Source of the DNA: DAOMNN01 sp964404505
GTDB taxonomy: Bacteria > Pseudomonadota > Gammaproteobacteria > Burkholderiales > Rhodocyclaceae
Assembly (NCBI GenBank): GCA_964404505.1
Contig: CAYOKH010000006.1
Location: 1-50,739 of the forward strand
Direction: 5' to 3'
DNA length: 50,739 bases
The notes below the pieces were generated by a model. It was not told the DNA's origin. It saw nothing but the letters and a program-made list of their open reading frames with translations, and did not search any database. Positions 7,527-16,094 of the stretch are shown one piece after another. Every line of letters starts with the position of its first letter. Within the stretch, counting starts at the first letter, position 1. The position numbers and the translations under genes are program-made.

Positions 7527-9483
7527 TCCGGATGTCGCCCTGCGCAAGGCGTCAGTGTGGTTGCTGGTCACGGCGGCGGTCACGCTCGCGCCCCACGGCG
7601 CGCACTTGCCCGCCTGGTTGTCGGGAGTGCTCGTCGCGTTGCTCGCGTGGCGCGCCCTGACGCTGCGTTTGCCCACCCTCGCTGTGCCGCGTGCCCTGCG
7701 CCGCGCCGTCATCATTCTCGTGGCGCTCGCCGCCGCACTCGGCGTCCGATACCACTTCGGTCACTTCTTCGGCATGGACCCCGGTGTCGCGTTACTTACC
7801 CTGCTCCTTTGCCTCAAGCAGTTCGAGACGGCCTCCGGTCGGGACATTCGCATCGCGGTGTTGTTGAGCCTGTTTCTCCAGCTCGGGCTCTTCTTCTACA
7901 GCCAGACCCTGCCCGCCGCCCTCCTGGCCCTGGGCGGGGCATTGCTCGCAACCGCCACCCTGTTGACGCTTGTCACCCCGACTGCAGCCGCTCGTGAGAA
8001 CCTGCGCACCGCCGCAGTGCTCGTGATGCAGGCGATTCCCTTCCTGCTGGTGTTGTTCCTTCTGTTCCCGCGCATCCCCGGACCGCTCTGGGGCCTTCCT
8101 GCCGATGCCTATAGTGGGCTGTCCGGTCTCTCAGATACCATGGAACCGGGTTCGATCAGTGAGCTGAGCCTGTCGAATGCGATCGCGTTCAGGGCACAGT
8201 TCTCGGGAGCACCGCCCGCTCCAGGACAACGTTACTGGCGCGGTCCGGTCCTGAGTACCTTCGATGGACGCACCTGGCGCGCCGCAAGACCCGTGGTCGG
8301 CAATGAACCCGCATATGGAACGACCGGGCCGTCGCATGCATACATGCTGACGCTCGAGCCGCACAACCAGCGATGGCTGCTGGGACTCGAGTTCCCAGGC
8401 GGTGGAGTGCCGCGGTCGCGCTATACGAGCGACTATCAGATCCTTGCAGAACGCCCGGTGCGTGCGCGAACCCGCTTCCGGATTCAGGCGTACCCCGAGA
8501 CCAGGGTGGGCGTGAACGAGGACCGGAACGTTCTCAAGCAGGCGGGCAGTCTGCCTCCGCGATCGAATCCGCGGGCCCGTGCGCTTGCGCAGGATCTTGC
8601 GGGCGAGGACACCAGCCACGGCGTCATTCTCGCTCGCGTGATCGAGTACATGAGCCGACTCGAACTCACGTACACGCTCCAGCCGCCCCTGATGGGCGGC
8701 GACGCGGTGGACGCATTCCTGTTCGATTACCGCCGCGGCTTCTGCGAGCATTTCGCGTCCGCATTCGCATTCATCATGCGCGCAGCCGGTGTTCCTGCCC
8801 GGGTCGTCACGGGCTACCAGGGAGGGGAGATCAATCCGGTCGACGGAACCCTGGTCGTGCGTCAGTCCGATGCGCACGCATGGACCGAAGTGTGGTTGCC
8901 GGGAGAGGGCTGGCGCAGGGTCGATCCGACCGCGCTGGCTGCTCCGCTGCGCATCGAGTCCGGGCTTTCCGCAGCATTGCCACGCGACGAGCGACTGCCC
9001 CTGATGATGCGCCCGGCAATGGCGTGGCTCCGCGGGCTGCGGCACCAATGGGATGCACTGTCGAACGAATGGAATCAGGCCGTGATCGGTTTCGACGGCG
9101 AACGGCAGCGAGGCTTCATTGAACGTCTGGGTTTCTCCGAGCCGGACTGGAGGACGCTTTCCGCATTGCTCGGGGTAAGCACGGGAGCCCTGATGCTCCT
9201 CCTGTTCGGATGGGCTTTCGTCCAGCATCGGAAGGCGGATCCACTCGATCTGGCCTGGTCCGCCTTCTGCAGGAAGTTCGCCCGCGCGGGGCTGCCCAGG
9301 TTGCCATGGGAGGGCCCGATGGATTACGCTGACCGAGTGGCCGACGCCCATCCCGACTGCGCCGCAGAGACTCGCGGAATCGCCGCGCGCTATGCGCGCC
9401 TGCGTTATGGATCGGCGCGCGAACCCGCCCTTGAAGATGTTCGTCGGCTCGCCCGACGCATACGGAAGCTGACCATCAGATGA
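7507..9483 (+). CDS. Membrane transglutaminase-like protein (TgpA family)
   Basis: 658 aa. The N-terminal quarter holds about six hydrophobic helices (roughly 15-200, after the start at 7507). A periplasmic transglutaminase-like domain follows, then one more helix near 555-578 and a C-terminal DUF4129-like tail. The cysteine-protease-like triad is present: C413 in RRGFCEHFASAF, H457 in SDAHAWTEVW and D473 in RRVDPTA. Pseudomonas TgpA, of similar architecture, is an essential inner-membrane protein of unclear function. The fixed order ATPase, DUF58, transglutaminase, plus the coupled mltB, suggests an envelope role here. Confidence 0.93.
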   Translation: MKIANADPDVALRKASVWLLVTAAVTLAPHGAHLPAWLSGVLVALLAWRALTLRLPTLAVPRALRRAVIILVALAAALGVRYHFGHFFGMDPGVALLTLLLCLKQFETASGRDIRIAVLLSLFLQLGLFFYSQTLPAALLALGGALLATATLLTLVTPTAAARENLRTAAVLVMQAIPFLLVLFLLFPRIPGPLWGLPADAYSGLSGLSDTMEPGSISELSLSNAIAFRAQFSGAPPAPGQRYWRGPVLSTFDGRTWRAARPVVGNEPAYGTTGPSHAYMLTLEPHNQRWLLGLEFPGGGVPRSRYTSDYQILAERPVRARTRFRIQAYPETRVGVNEDRNVLKQAGSLPPRSNPRARALAQDLAGEDTSHGVILARVIEYMSRLELTYTLQPPLMGGDAVDAFLFDYRRGFCEHFASAFAFIMRAAGVPARVVTGYQGGEINPVDGTLVVRQSDAHAWTEVWLPGEGWRRVDPTALAAPLRIESGLSAALPRDERLPLMMRPAMAWLRGLRHQWDALSNEWNQAVIGFDGERQRGFIERLGFSEPDWRTLSALLGVSTGALMLLLFGWAFVQHRKADPLDLAWSAFCRKFARAGLPRLPWEGPMDYADRVADAHPDCAAETRGIAARYARLRYGSAREPALEDVRRLARRIRKLTIR

Positions 9484-10490
9484 CTTCGCGCGTACTTTGG
9501 ATGTTGCTGTTCCTCATGACCGCCGCGCCGTTCGCAGCGGGTGCTTCGTTTCTCAGGCATGACGACGCATTGAGTTTCGTCCGGGAGATGGAGGAGACAC
9601 ATGGTTTCGATGGCGACGAACTGCGGGAAACCCTGCATCGCGCACGCCACATCGAACGGGTGATCCGCCTGATCAGTCCGCCGAGCACTCCTGCGACGCG
9701 CTCGTGGCAGAGTTATCGGTCGCGCTTTCTCGATGACGCACGGATCGAGGCTGGCGTCAACTTCTGGCAGCACTACCGGAGCACGATCGATGCCGCCAGC
9801 CATCGATTCGGTGTGCCCGCGGAAATCATCGCTGCCATCATCGGCGTGGAGACACATTACGGCAACTACACCGGGAGCTTCGAGACCGTATCTGCGCTCG
9901 CCACGCTGGCCTTCGACTATCCCCCCCGGGCACCGCTGTTCAGGCGCGAACTGGAGAACCTGTTCCTGCTCGCCCGTGAACAGGGTCGTGACCCCTTCAG
10001 CTACAGAGGCTCGTTCGCCGGCGCACTGGGCTACCCCCAGTTTCTACCGAGCAGTATCCGGGCATACGCGGTGGACTTTGACGGCAACGGCGTAATCGAC
10101 TTCGAGTCCGATGCGATCGACGCGATCGGGAGCGTCGCGAACTACCTTGCCGCCCACGGTTGGCAGCGAGGAGAACCGATTGCGGTGGAGGTGACCCTGC
10201 CTGAGGGTTTCGATCCGGAACCCCTGATCCGCGCCGGAATCGAACCCACTCTCGACCCGATGCAACTCATTGAAAGCGGGGTCGAGGCCGCACGCGATCG
10301 GTTGCATCGCTCTCCCGCGACCCTGTTCGACCTGCCGACACCCGGCAAGGCCACCGAGTACTGGCTCGGTTACCGCAATTTCTATGTGATCACGCGCTAC
10401 AACCGAAGCAGCTTCTACGCCAAGTCGGTGTTCGAACTGGCCGAGGCGCTCAGGATACGCTTCGAGGCCCGGTACGCGTCGGTGCGCTGA
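9480..10490 (+). CDS. mltB: Lytic murein transglycosylase B
   Basis: 336 aa. It cleaves the MurNAc-GlcNAc bond of peptidoglycan, forming 1,6-anhydro ends. The catalytic glutamate is E124 in GVETHYGNY, and the downstream GALGYPQFLPSSIRAYAVDFDGNG block is typical of the MltB/SltB1 fold. The N-terminus is a signal peptide ending in AAGAS with no lipobox cysteine, so unlike E. coli MltB it is probably periplasmic rather than lipid-anchored. Its ATG overlaps the stop of the transglutaminase gene (ATGA). It converges on rpoS with only 21 bases between them. Confidence 0.94.
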   Translation: MTSRVLWMLLFLMTAAPFAAGASFLRHDDALSFVREMEETHGFDGDELRETLHRARHIERVIRLISPPSTPATRSWQSYRSRFLDDARIEAGVNFWQHYRSTIDAASHRFGVPAEIIAAIIGVETHYGNYTGSFETVSALATLAFDYPPRAPLFRRELENLFLLAREQGRDPFSYRGSFAGALGYPQFLPSSIRAYAVDFDGNGVIDFESDAIDAIGSVANYLAAHGWQRGEPIAVEVTLPEGFDPEPLIRAGIEPTLDPMQLIESGVEAARDRLHRSPATLFDLPTPGKATEYWLGYRNFYVITRYNRSSFYAKSVFELAEALRIRFEARYASVR

Positions 10491-10511
10491 GGACGGAACA
10501 GGACCCGGGGA

Positions 10512-11447
10512 TCAGAGCAGGACGTCACGCGATATGCCGCGGCGCCTGATCGCACGGCGCAACTGTCCCAACGCTTCGAGCTGGATCTGACGCACCCGCT
10601 CCCGGGTAAGCCCCAGTCGCGAAGCCAACTCCTCGAGCGTCATCACCTCGCATTCGTCGAGGCCGTAACGGTGCCTGATTACGGTACGCTGCTTGTCATT
10701 CAGCTTCGCAATCCAGTCTCGGACAAGACTCTCGACTTCGGCATTCTGTATGCCCGAGTCCGGCGGATCGACATGATCGTCAGCTAGCGACTCCCCTATC
10801 GAAAGCGTTGGATCGACTTCGAGCGGAGCATCGAGTGAAGCCGTGTGCTCGCTCAGGGCGAGCAAGGCACGCACATCGTCGACCGTTTTCCCGAGCCGGT
10901 TCGCGATTTCCTCAAGGGTGTATTCGCCGTTGCCCAGTGCTTCGAGGTTCCGCTGGGCACGCAGAACCTGGTTGAGCTCCTTGACCACATGCACGGGAAG
11001 CCGGATCGTGCGCGACTGGTTCATGATCGCACGTTCGATGTTCTGCCGGATCCACCACGTTGCGTAGGTCGAGAACCGGAACCCCCGTTCCGGATCGAAC
11101 TTGTCGAGGGCATGCATCAGGCCGAGGTTGCCCTCCTCGACCAGGTCCAGAAGCGGGATTCCACGATTGAGGTAGTGTTTGGCGATATTCACGACCAGAC
11201 GCAGATTGCGTTCGATCATGACCTGCCTGGCCGAGAAATCACCGCCCTTCACGCGCCTCGTCAGCGACCCTTCCTCCTCCGCCGTCAAGAGCGGGTTGGC
11301 ACCGATCTCGTTCAGATATATCTGCGTGACGTCATTGAGAAACTCGCTCTCGAAAGGCGGCGGAGCCGGCTCGCCGAGCACCTCCACCTCGGGAGGCAGA
11401 TCCGGCTCCTGACCAGCGTTCTCGTCATGATCGCCGGGATCGTACAT
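10512..11447 (-). CDS. rpoS: RNA polymerase sigma factor RpoS
   Basis: 311 aa (E. coli 330). It is the alternative sigma factor for stationary phase and general stress. Region 1.2 is near DVTQIYLNEIGANPLLT. Region 2 shows NLRLVVNIAKHY, LDLVEEGNLGLMHA and the DNA-melting FRFSTYATWWIRQ. Region 3 follows, and region 4.2 is LTRERVRQIQLEAL near the C-terminus. It closes the surE-pcm-nlpD-rpoS row; in E. coli and Pseudomonas the main rpoS promoter lies inside nlpD, and the same is likely here. Confidence 0.97.
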   Translation of the reverse strand: MYDPGDHDENAGQEPDLPPEVEVLGEPAPPPFESEFLNDVTQIYLNEIGANPLLTAEEEGSLTRRVKGGDFSARQVMIERNLRLVVNIAKHYLNRGIPLLDLVEEGNLGLMHALDKFDPERGFRFSTYATWWIRQNIERAIMNQSRTIRLPVHVVKELNQVLRAQRNLEALGNGEYTLEEIANRLGKTVDDVRALLALSEHTASLDAPLEVDPTLSIGESLADDHVDPPDSGIQNAEVESLVRDWIAKLNDKQRTVIRHRYGLDECEVMTLEELASRLGLTRERVRQIQLEALGQLRRAIRRRGISRDVLL

Positions 11448-11459
11448 GGGTGTTCTCCG

Positions 11460-12335
11460 TCAGCGTGCCGGCAGATACTGAGCCGGATCGACCGGACGCC
11501 CCTGCCTCCTGATTTCGAAATGAAGCTTTGGTCGGTCCGCATCCGTGCTGCCCAGCTCGGCGATCTGCTGTCCCTTCCTGACTTCGTCACCCTCCTGAAC
11601 CAGCAGGGTCTGATTGTGCGCGTACGCGGAAAGATAGTCGTCATCGTGCTTGATGATCACGAGGTTACCGTAGCCGCGCAGTCCCCCACCCGAGTACACC
11701 ACCTTTCCCGCTGCCGCGGCAATGACAGGATCACCCGGATTCCCCGAAATATCCAGCCCCTTGTTGGTCGCTTCATTGAATCCCGCGATGACCTGACCCG
11801 ATGCTGGCCACAACCACGCGGAATCCGTGACCGCGGGTTGCGGTGCCTCGACCGGTCTTGAGGGAGGTGCAACCAGATCCGGCCGGATCGCCGCCCATGC
11901 CTGATCGCTGTATGGCTGCCGTCCGCCACGCGGCTCGTGCATCACCGGAACCTCCTGCACGCCACCCGGCGGCGTGATCGGCCGTATCTCCACCGGCCGC
12001 ACGACCGCTATCGGCTCGGGGGGGAGCCCGCCCGGTGGCGATACCCGAATCTCCTGCCCCACGCGCAACTGGTTGGGATCCATCATGTTGTTCCAGAAGA
12101 TCAGGTCATTCACGCTCTGGCCATAGAGTCTGCCTATGCCCATCAGCGTATCGCCCGGACGCACGACGTGCGTCCGTTCGACCTGCTGGGCCGCAGCGGA
12201 TGGAGTCGTCGAAGGTGGAGGCGTGCTGTGACGGATAGGGGCCGCAGTCTGCGACGCGCAGCCGGCGAGAACGGCAAGCATGGCGATCAGCGCGGCGGCA
12301 GAGCGGAAGCGGAGGCGATTGACTGTATCTTTCAT
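11460..12335 (-). CDS. nlpD: Murein hydrolase activator NlpD
   Basis: 291 aa outer membrane lipoprotein that activates cell-division amidases. The signal peptide ends in LAGC (lipidated C26). A LysM peptidoglycan-binding domain spans about 55-98, then a proline-rich linker, then an M23/LytM domain at about 186-287. The first zinc ligand of true M23 peptidases is replaced by asparagine (NKGLDI instead of HxGxD), so the domain is non-catalytic, as expected for NlpD. The start at 12335 overlaps the pcm stop (ATGA); an open frame further upstream lies inside pcm and is ignored. Confidence 0.95.
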   Translation of the reverse strand: MKDTVNRLRFRSAAALIAMLAVLAGCASQTAAPIRHSTPPPSTTPSAAAQQVERTHVVRPGDTLMGIGRLYGQSVNDLIFWNNMMDPNQLRVGQEIRVSPPGGLPPEPIAVVRPVEIRPITPPGGVQEVPVMHEPRGGRQPYSDQAWAAIRPDLVAPPSRPVEAPQPAVTDSAWLWPASGQVIAGFNEATNKGLDISGNPGDPVIAAAAGKVVYSGGGLRGYGNLVIIKHDDDYLSAYAHNQTLLVQEGDEVRKGQQIAELGSTDADRPKLHFEIRRQGRPVDPAQYLPAR

Positions 12336-12988
12336 TCCATTCCATTCAGTAGCGGCACGAAGCGCACGGCCTCGAACCGGCTTTCCTTGAAAACCTTGCC
12401 TTGTCGTTCGACCAGGATCAACCGCTGGTCTGCCGATCCGACCGGAATCATCATTCTGCCGCCCGGCGCCAGTTGTTGCTTCAGCGCGAGCGGGACTTCC
12501 CGGGCTGCCGCCGCCACGATAATCGTATCGAATGGTGCGGCCTCCGGCAAACCGAGGCTGCCGTCTGCATATTTTAATCGCACGTTGGCAAATCTGAACG
12601 GCCGCAGATTCTCTTTCGCCCTGTCCAGGAGCGGACGAATCCGCTCCACAGCGTACACCTCGGTCGCAAGAAACGAGAGCACCGCAGCTTGATATCCACA
12701 TCCTGCACCGACCTCAAGTGTTCGCCCGAGTTCGCGCCCGGAACGCAATATTTCGATCATCCGCGCAACAACAAAAGGTTGCGAGATCGTCTGCTGGAAT
12801 CCGATCGGCAGCGGTGTGTCATCGTAGGCACTGAACGACAGCCCCTTCTCGACGAAGCGCTCACGTGGCACCCGCATCATCGCATCAAGGACCTTCTCGT
12901 CACGAATACCTTGTGTCTGCAGGCGTTCGCGCATTCTGGCGAGCGCGCGATTCGGGGCCTGACCCGGATCCCGGTGGCGCATATTCAT
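12332..12988 (-). CDS. pcm: Protein-L-isoaspartate O-methyltransferase
   Basis: 218 aa. It methylates isoaspartyl residues in aged proteins with S-adenosylmethionine, starting their repair. The family motifs are clear: RERFV, the PLPIGFQQTISQP segment (61-71) and the SAM-binding LEVGAGCGYQAA (91-102). ATGA overlaps link it to surE before it and to nlpD after it. The C-terminus (LLNGME) is normal. Confidence 0.96.
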   Translation of the reverse strand: MNMRHRDPGQAPNRALARMRERLQTQGIRDEKVLDAMMRVPRERFVEKGLSFSAYDDTPLPIGFQQTISQPFVVARMIEILRSGRELGRTLEVGAGCGYQAAVLSFLATEVYAVERIRPLLDRAKENLRPFRFANVRLKYADGSLGLPEAAPFDTIIVAAAAREVPLALKQQLAPGGRMMIPVGSADQRLILVERQGKVFKESRFEAVRFVPLLNGME

Positions 12989-13728
12989 ACGGCAAGCCAG
13001 TCCGACACGATCGGAATCAGACCGTTGTGCGTCAAATCGATCTGCAGCGGCGTGACCGACACGAAGCCTTCCCTCACCGCATTGAAATCCGTTCCCTCAC
13101 CCGCGTCGGCCGCCTGCCCGGCCGGCCCTATCCAATAGACGGTTTCTCCCCTCGGGCTCTTGTCCCGAATGACGGGCTCGGCCTTGTGCCGCTTTCCAAG
13201 GCGAGTCACGCGCAATCCCCGCAGTTCATCGTACGGGCAGTCCGGAATATTCACGTTCAACAGGACCGGTTGCTTCAGCGGTTGGCGCTGAAAACGCTCG
13301 ACCAGCCCTCGAGCAACGCGCGCCGCCGACGTGAAGTCGCTCGCCGCCTTGCTCACAAGCGATACCGCGATCGACGGCACGCCGAGCAGGAATCCTTCGG
13401 TCGCTGCGGCGACGGTGCCCGAATAGACCGTGTCGTCACCCATGTTCGCCCCGTGGTTGATTCCGGAAACGACCATGTCAGGCAGATGATCGAACATGCC
13501 CGTGACGGCCAGATGAACACAGTCGGTGGGCGTACCATTGACGAAATGGAATCCGTTCGCAGCCGTCTTCAGCGAGAGCGGGCGGTCGAGAGTGAGCGAG
13601 TTGCTTGCACCGCTGCGATCGCGTTCCGGTGCGACGACGATGATCTCCCCCAGGCCATGCAGCGCTTCGGCCAGAGCCTCGAGTCCGGGCGCAAAATAGC
13701 CGTCGTCGTTACTGAGCAGGATCCGCAT
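12985..13728 (-). CDS. surE: 5'/3'-nucleotidase SurE
   Basis: 247 aa, cytosolic metal-dependent survival protein that removes phosphate from nucleoside monophosphates and short polyphosphates. The metal site begins at N7-D8-D9 in SNDDG. SGINHGANMGDDTVYSGTV carries further conserved ligands. It is the first gene of the surE-pcm-nlpD-rpoS unit. A 158-base gap separates it from the accessory operon. Confidence 0.97.
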   Translation of the reverse strand: MRILLSNDDGYFAPGLEALAEALHGLGEIIVVAPERDRSGASNSLTLDRPLSLKTAANGFHFVNGTPTDCVHLAVTGMFDHLPDMVVSGINHGANMGDDTVYSGTVAAATEGFLLGVPSIAVSLVSKAASDFTSAARVARGLVERFQRQPLKQPVLLNVNIPDCPYDELRGLRVTRLGKRHKAEPVIRDKSPRGETVYWIGPAGQAADAGEGTDFNAVREGFVSVTPLQIDLTHNGLIPIVSDWLAV

Positions 13729-13791
13729 TCTCGTTCGTCAGAAATGAAACAGGGTCGCCACGCGAGCCCCCGCGTTGCAGAGGCTGAGAGC

Positions 13792-13800
13792 ATATTAGCA
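13792..13800 (-). promoter_or_regulatory. Possible extended -10 promoter of surE
   Basis: TGCTAATAT on the minus strand resembles an extended -10 (TGn plus hexamer). It would give a leader of roughly 55 bases before surE. No convincing -35 is present, which an extended -10 can tolerate. Confidence 0.35.
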
Positions 13801-13868
13801 TGGAGCTCAAGAGCCGCCTGAAGACTCGGATCGGGGCAAGAATCGAACGGGTGGAGAGGACGGACGCG

Positions 13869-13907
13869 GACGCCAGGCAAACACCATCAAGGCTGCCTCC
13901 TGGCGTC
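13869..13907 (-). terminator. Hairpin at the end of the accessory operon
   Basis: GACGCCAGG and CCTGGCGTC form a 9-bp stem with a 21-base loop that overlaps the stop codon of the last gene. There is no T run, so it may be a 3' stabilising hairpin or a Rho-assisted stop rather than an intrinsic terminator. Confidence 0.4.
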
Positions 13908-14912
13908 GTTCTTTCCGGGCCCTGTCGTCGCGACATCGGCCATGAGCGGAAGCCTCTCGGCAATTCGCAGGACTTCCACGAGCCGGGCCATACTCTGTCG
14001 CCGATACTCCGCGATATTCCTGTCCGTCCAGTCGTAGAAACCCTTCCCGTCGCGAAGCCCGTTGCACCCCTGCACCATGTTCCGGCCAACGATCCGGGGA
14101 CTCGCGTAACGCTCATTGCCAAGCGCCTCGCTCAGATAGCGGCTTGCGTAATAGAGGATGTCGTTCCCTCCGACGTCAATGAATTCAACGACCCCCATCG
14201 CCGCATAGCGAACGCCGAATCCGTACCGCGTGGCGCGATCGATGTCCTCGGCAGTGGCCACTCCCTCTTCGATCATCCGTGCCGCCTCGTTCATGAGCAA
14301 TACCTGCATGCGCGGAACGATGTATCCGGGCGAGGGCCCGCACAGAACCGCGACTTTTCCGATGTTCTCGAGAATTTCGCGCAGCCGCTGTGTTGCCCGG
14401 GGATCCGTACCCGCGTGAGGAGAGATTTCGACCAACGGGATGAGATGGGCGGGATTCAGCCAATGAGCGTTAAGAAAGCGTCGTGGATTGGATACCATTT
14501 CGGCAAGTGCGGTCGACAGGAACGTTGACGAGGTCGATGCAACGATCGCCTCCTCGGGCAACCAGCGGCATGCAAAGGCAAGGGCTTCGGATTTTGCCTC
14601 CATCACCTCCGGCACGCCTTCGAAGATCAGATCGACGTGTGGCAGCTGGCTGCCGGCAGCCGCTCGACCGCAGACCCCGATCCTCCCCAGAATTTTCCGC
14701 ATCGCACGACGTGGGACGAGACCGACTTCGACGAGCACTTCGATCTGTCCCTCGATATCGCGCAATGCCTCGTCGCGCAAACGCTCGAAATCACTGCGAC
14801 TGCGCTCCTTGACGTCTGCAAGGAGCACACGCTGCCCGGCGCAAGCAAACGCCAGGGCAATCCCTCGCCCCATGCGACCCGCCCCGAGTGCGGCCACTGC
14901 CGGTGGGTTCAT
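13887..14912 (-). CDS. 3-hydroxyacyl-CoA dehydrogenase family protein
   Basis: 341 aa. NAD-dependent oxidation of a beta-hydroxy acid or its CoA ester. The Rossmann motif GAGRMG is at 10-15, the FEGVPE motif near 97-102, and the catalytic dyad H150 (AHWLNP) and E162 (LVEI) has the 12-residue spacing of known HADH enzymes. The C-terminal helical domain follows from about residue 190. No CoA ligase or transferase gene is nearby, so it could instead act on a free hydroxy acid, as carnitine and gulonate dehydrogenases of this fold do. The start at 14912 has GAGGGGAAG upstream and overlaps the stop of the opine-type dehydrogenase gene. Confidence 0.88.
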   Translation of the reverse strand: MNPPAVAALGAGRMGRGIALAFACAGQRVLLADVKERSRSDFERLRDEALRDIEGQIEVLVEVGLVPRRAMRKILGRIGVCGRAAAGSQLPHVDLIFEGVPEVMEAKSEALAFACRWLPEEAIVASTSSTFLSTALAEMVSNPRRFLNAHWLNPAHLIPLVEISPHAGTDPRATQRLREILENIGKVAVLCGPSPGYIVPRMQVLLMNEAARMIEEGVATAEDIDRATRYGFGVRYAAMGVVEFIDVGGNDILYYASRYLSEALGNERYASPRIVGRNMVQGCNGLRDGKGFYDWTDRNIAEYRRQSMARLVEVLRIAERLPLMADVATTGPGKNDARRQP

Positions 14913-15988
14913 CGAACTTCCCCTCGGTCGAGAAGGGCCGCCATCCCGTGACGTGACAGGCCCGCCAGCCCCAGTGCTCCAAGCGTTCGAGCGCCCTTGC
15001 GCAGATCCTTGCCGCATATCGCCGACGCGATGGACAGCAACCCGCTTGCGACCGGAGCAGGCACACCCGCCCAATCGGCGACGGAAACCAGAAACGCAAG
15101 TCCGTAGTGAACGTCTTCGACCATGTAGCGGTGCTCGGTAAGGACGATGTGCTCACGCCAGTCGCCGCTGTCCACCAGCCTGCCGTGCGCGTCGCCGTAC
15201 ATCCACCGATCGCTGCTGTAATGATCGCTCAAAGGGAAATGTTCCCCGACGTATCCCAGTCGTTCCCTGACGGCGATCCGTTCACCGTCAAGCACATCCG
15301 TGACGCGTCGAATCGACGGCTGAGTACCCTCGTTGTGAATATCCCAACTGTCGAAATGTTCGAGAGGGCCGGCATTCATCATTATCAGCGGCGGATGGAT
15401 GATCGGACCCGCGTTCATCAACGCGCCGGCAAGCGCATCTTCGATGGGTTCCACCGACGGAAATACCGCCTGGAGAACCGGGAAGGCACGCGGGGCATTC
15501 CTGGCGGGGAACACCCCGGTCGGCAGACGTGTGGCACGGATCGTGATGGAGACCTCGGCGGGACCGTGCTTTCGTGCCAGCCACGGCAGCGTCCCCGTTT
15601 CGGCTATCGACACATCCACCACGCACCCGGCGCGTCTGAGCACCCGCATCATTGCGTAGCTGCCGAACGTGCCGGGTGGCAGGAAAATCACTTGACCATC
15701 CGAGAGGTGCGGCGCGAGCCCCTGTGCAATGTCCTCCTGCGCAAACGCGGGGGCTGGCACGACGATCAGTTCGGCCGCGCCGACAGCATCGCCAATGTCA
15801 TTCGCTACCCGCGCAAGAGCTACATCATGACGCCCTGAGGCATCCCTCAAGGTCAGCATACCCGTCGCACGAACCGTCTGAAGCTGCTGTCGATCACGCC
15901 GCCACAGGGATACGTGGTGCCCCAGACGGGAGAGATCCGCCGCCGCAGCGTAAGAACCATTCCCGCCGCCCAGCACCGCGATTCTCAT
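14909..15988 (-). CDS. NAD(P)-dependent octopine/nopaline dehydrogenase family protein
   Basis: 359 aa. The family makes or oxidises opines, secondary amines formed from an amino acid and a 2-keto acid; here the substrate is unknown. The N-terminal dinucleotide-binding motif is GGGNGS (7-12). The C-terminal opine-dehydrogenase domain shows H198 in IIHPPLIMMNAG, matching the catalytic histidine region, and DVLDGERIAVRERLG (231-245). The start at 15988 has a strong AGGAGGAAG site. It overlaps the next gene (ATGA) and follows the TRAP genes, which suggests the imported compound or a product is its substrate. Confidence 0.88.
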   Translation of the reverse strand: MRIAVLGGGNGSYAAAADLSRLGHHVSLWRRDRQQLQTVRATGMLTLRDASGRHDVALARVANDIGDAVGAAELIVVPAPAFAQEDIAQGLAPHLSDGQVIFLPPGTFGSYAMMRVLRRAGCVVDVSIAETGTLPWLARKHGPAEVSITIRATRLPTGVFPARNAPRAFPVLQAVFPSVEPIEDALAGALMNAGPIIHPPLIMMNAGPLEHFDSWDIHNEGTQPSIRRVTDVLDGERIAVRERLGYVGEHFPLSDHYSSDRWMYGDAHGRLVDSGDWREHIVLTEHRYMVEDVHYGLAFLVSVADWAGVPAPVASGLLSIASAICGKDLRKGARTLGALGLAGLSRHGMAALLDRGEVR

Positions 15989-16094
15989 ACTTCCTCCTGT
16001 CGTTCCAACGAACATTCCTCCCGGCTGACGGAGTCAACAGCACTGGCGCGGGGTCGCACCCTCCATCGGGTCATGGCGGATCCCGGACAAGGAT

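Noticed and set aside
11460..12335. Active M23 peptidase in NlpD
   Set aside because: The first metal ligand is replaced by asparagine, the normal degenerate state of NlpD-type activators.
12336..12701. Longer nlpD reading frame beginning within pcm
   Set aside because: It would precede the lipoprotein signal by over 120 residues of antisense-like sequence; the ATG at 12335 gives a clean signal peptide.
13836..13870. T-arm-like sequence (CGTTCGATTC on the minus strand) before surE
   Set aside because: No pairing acceptor, anticodon or D arm surrounds it, so it is not a tRNA.
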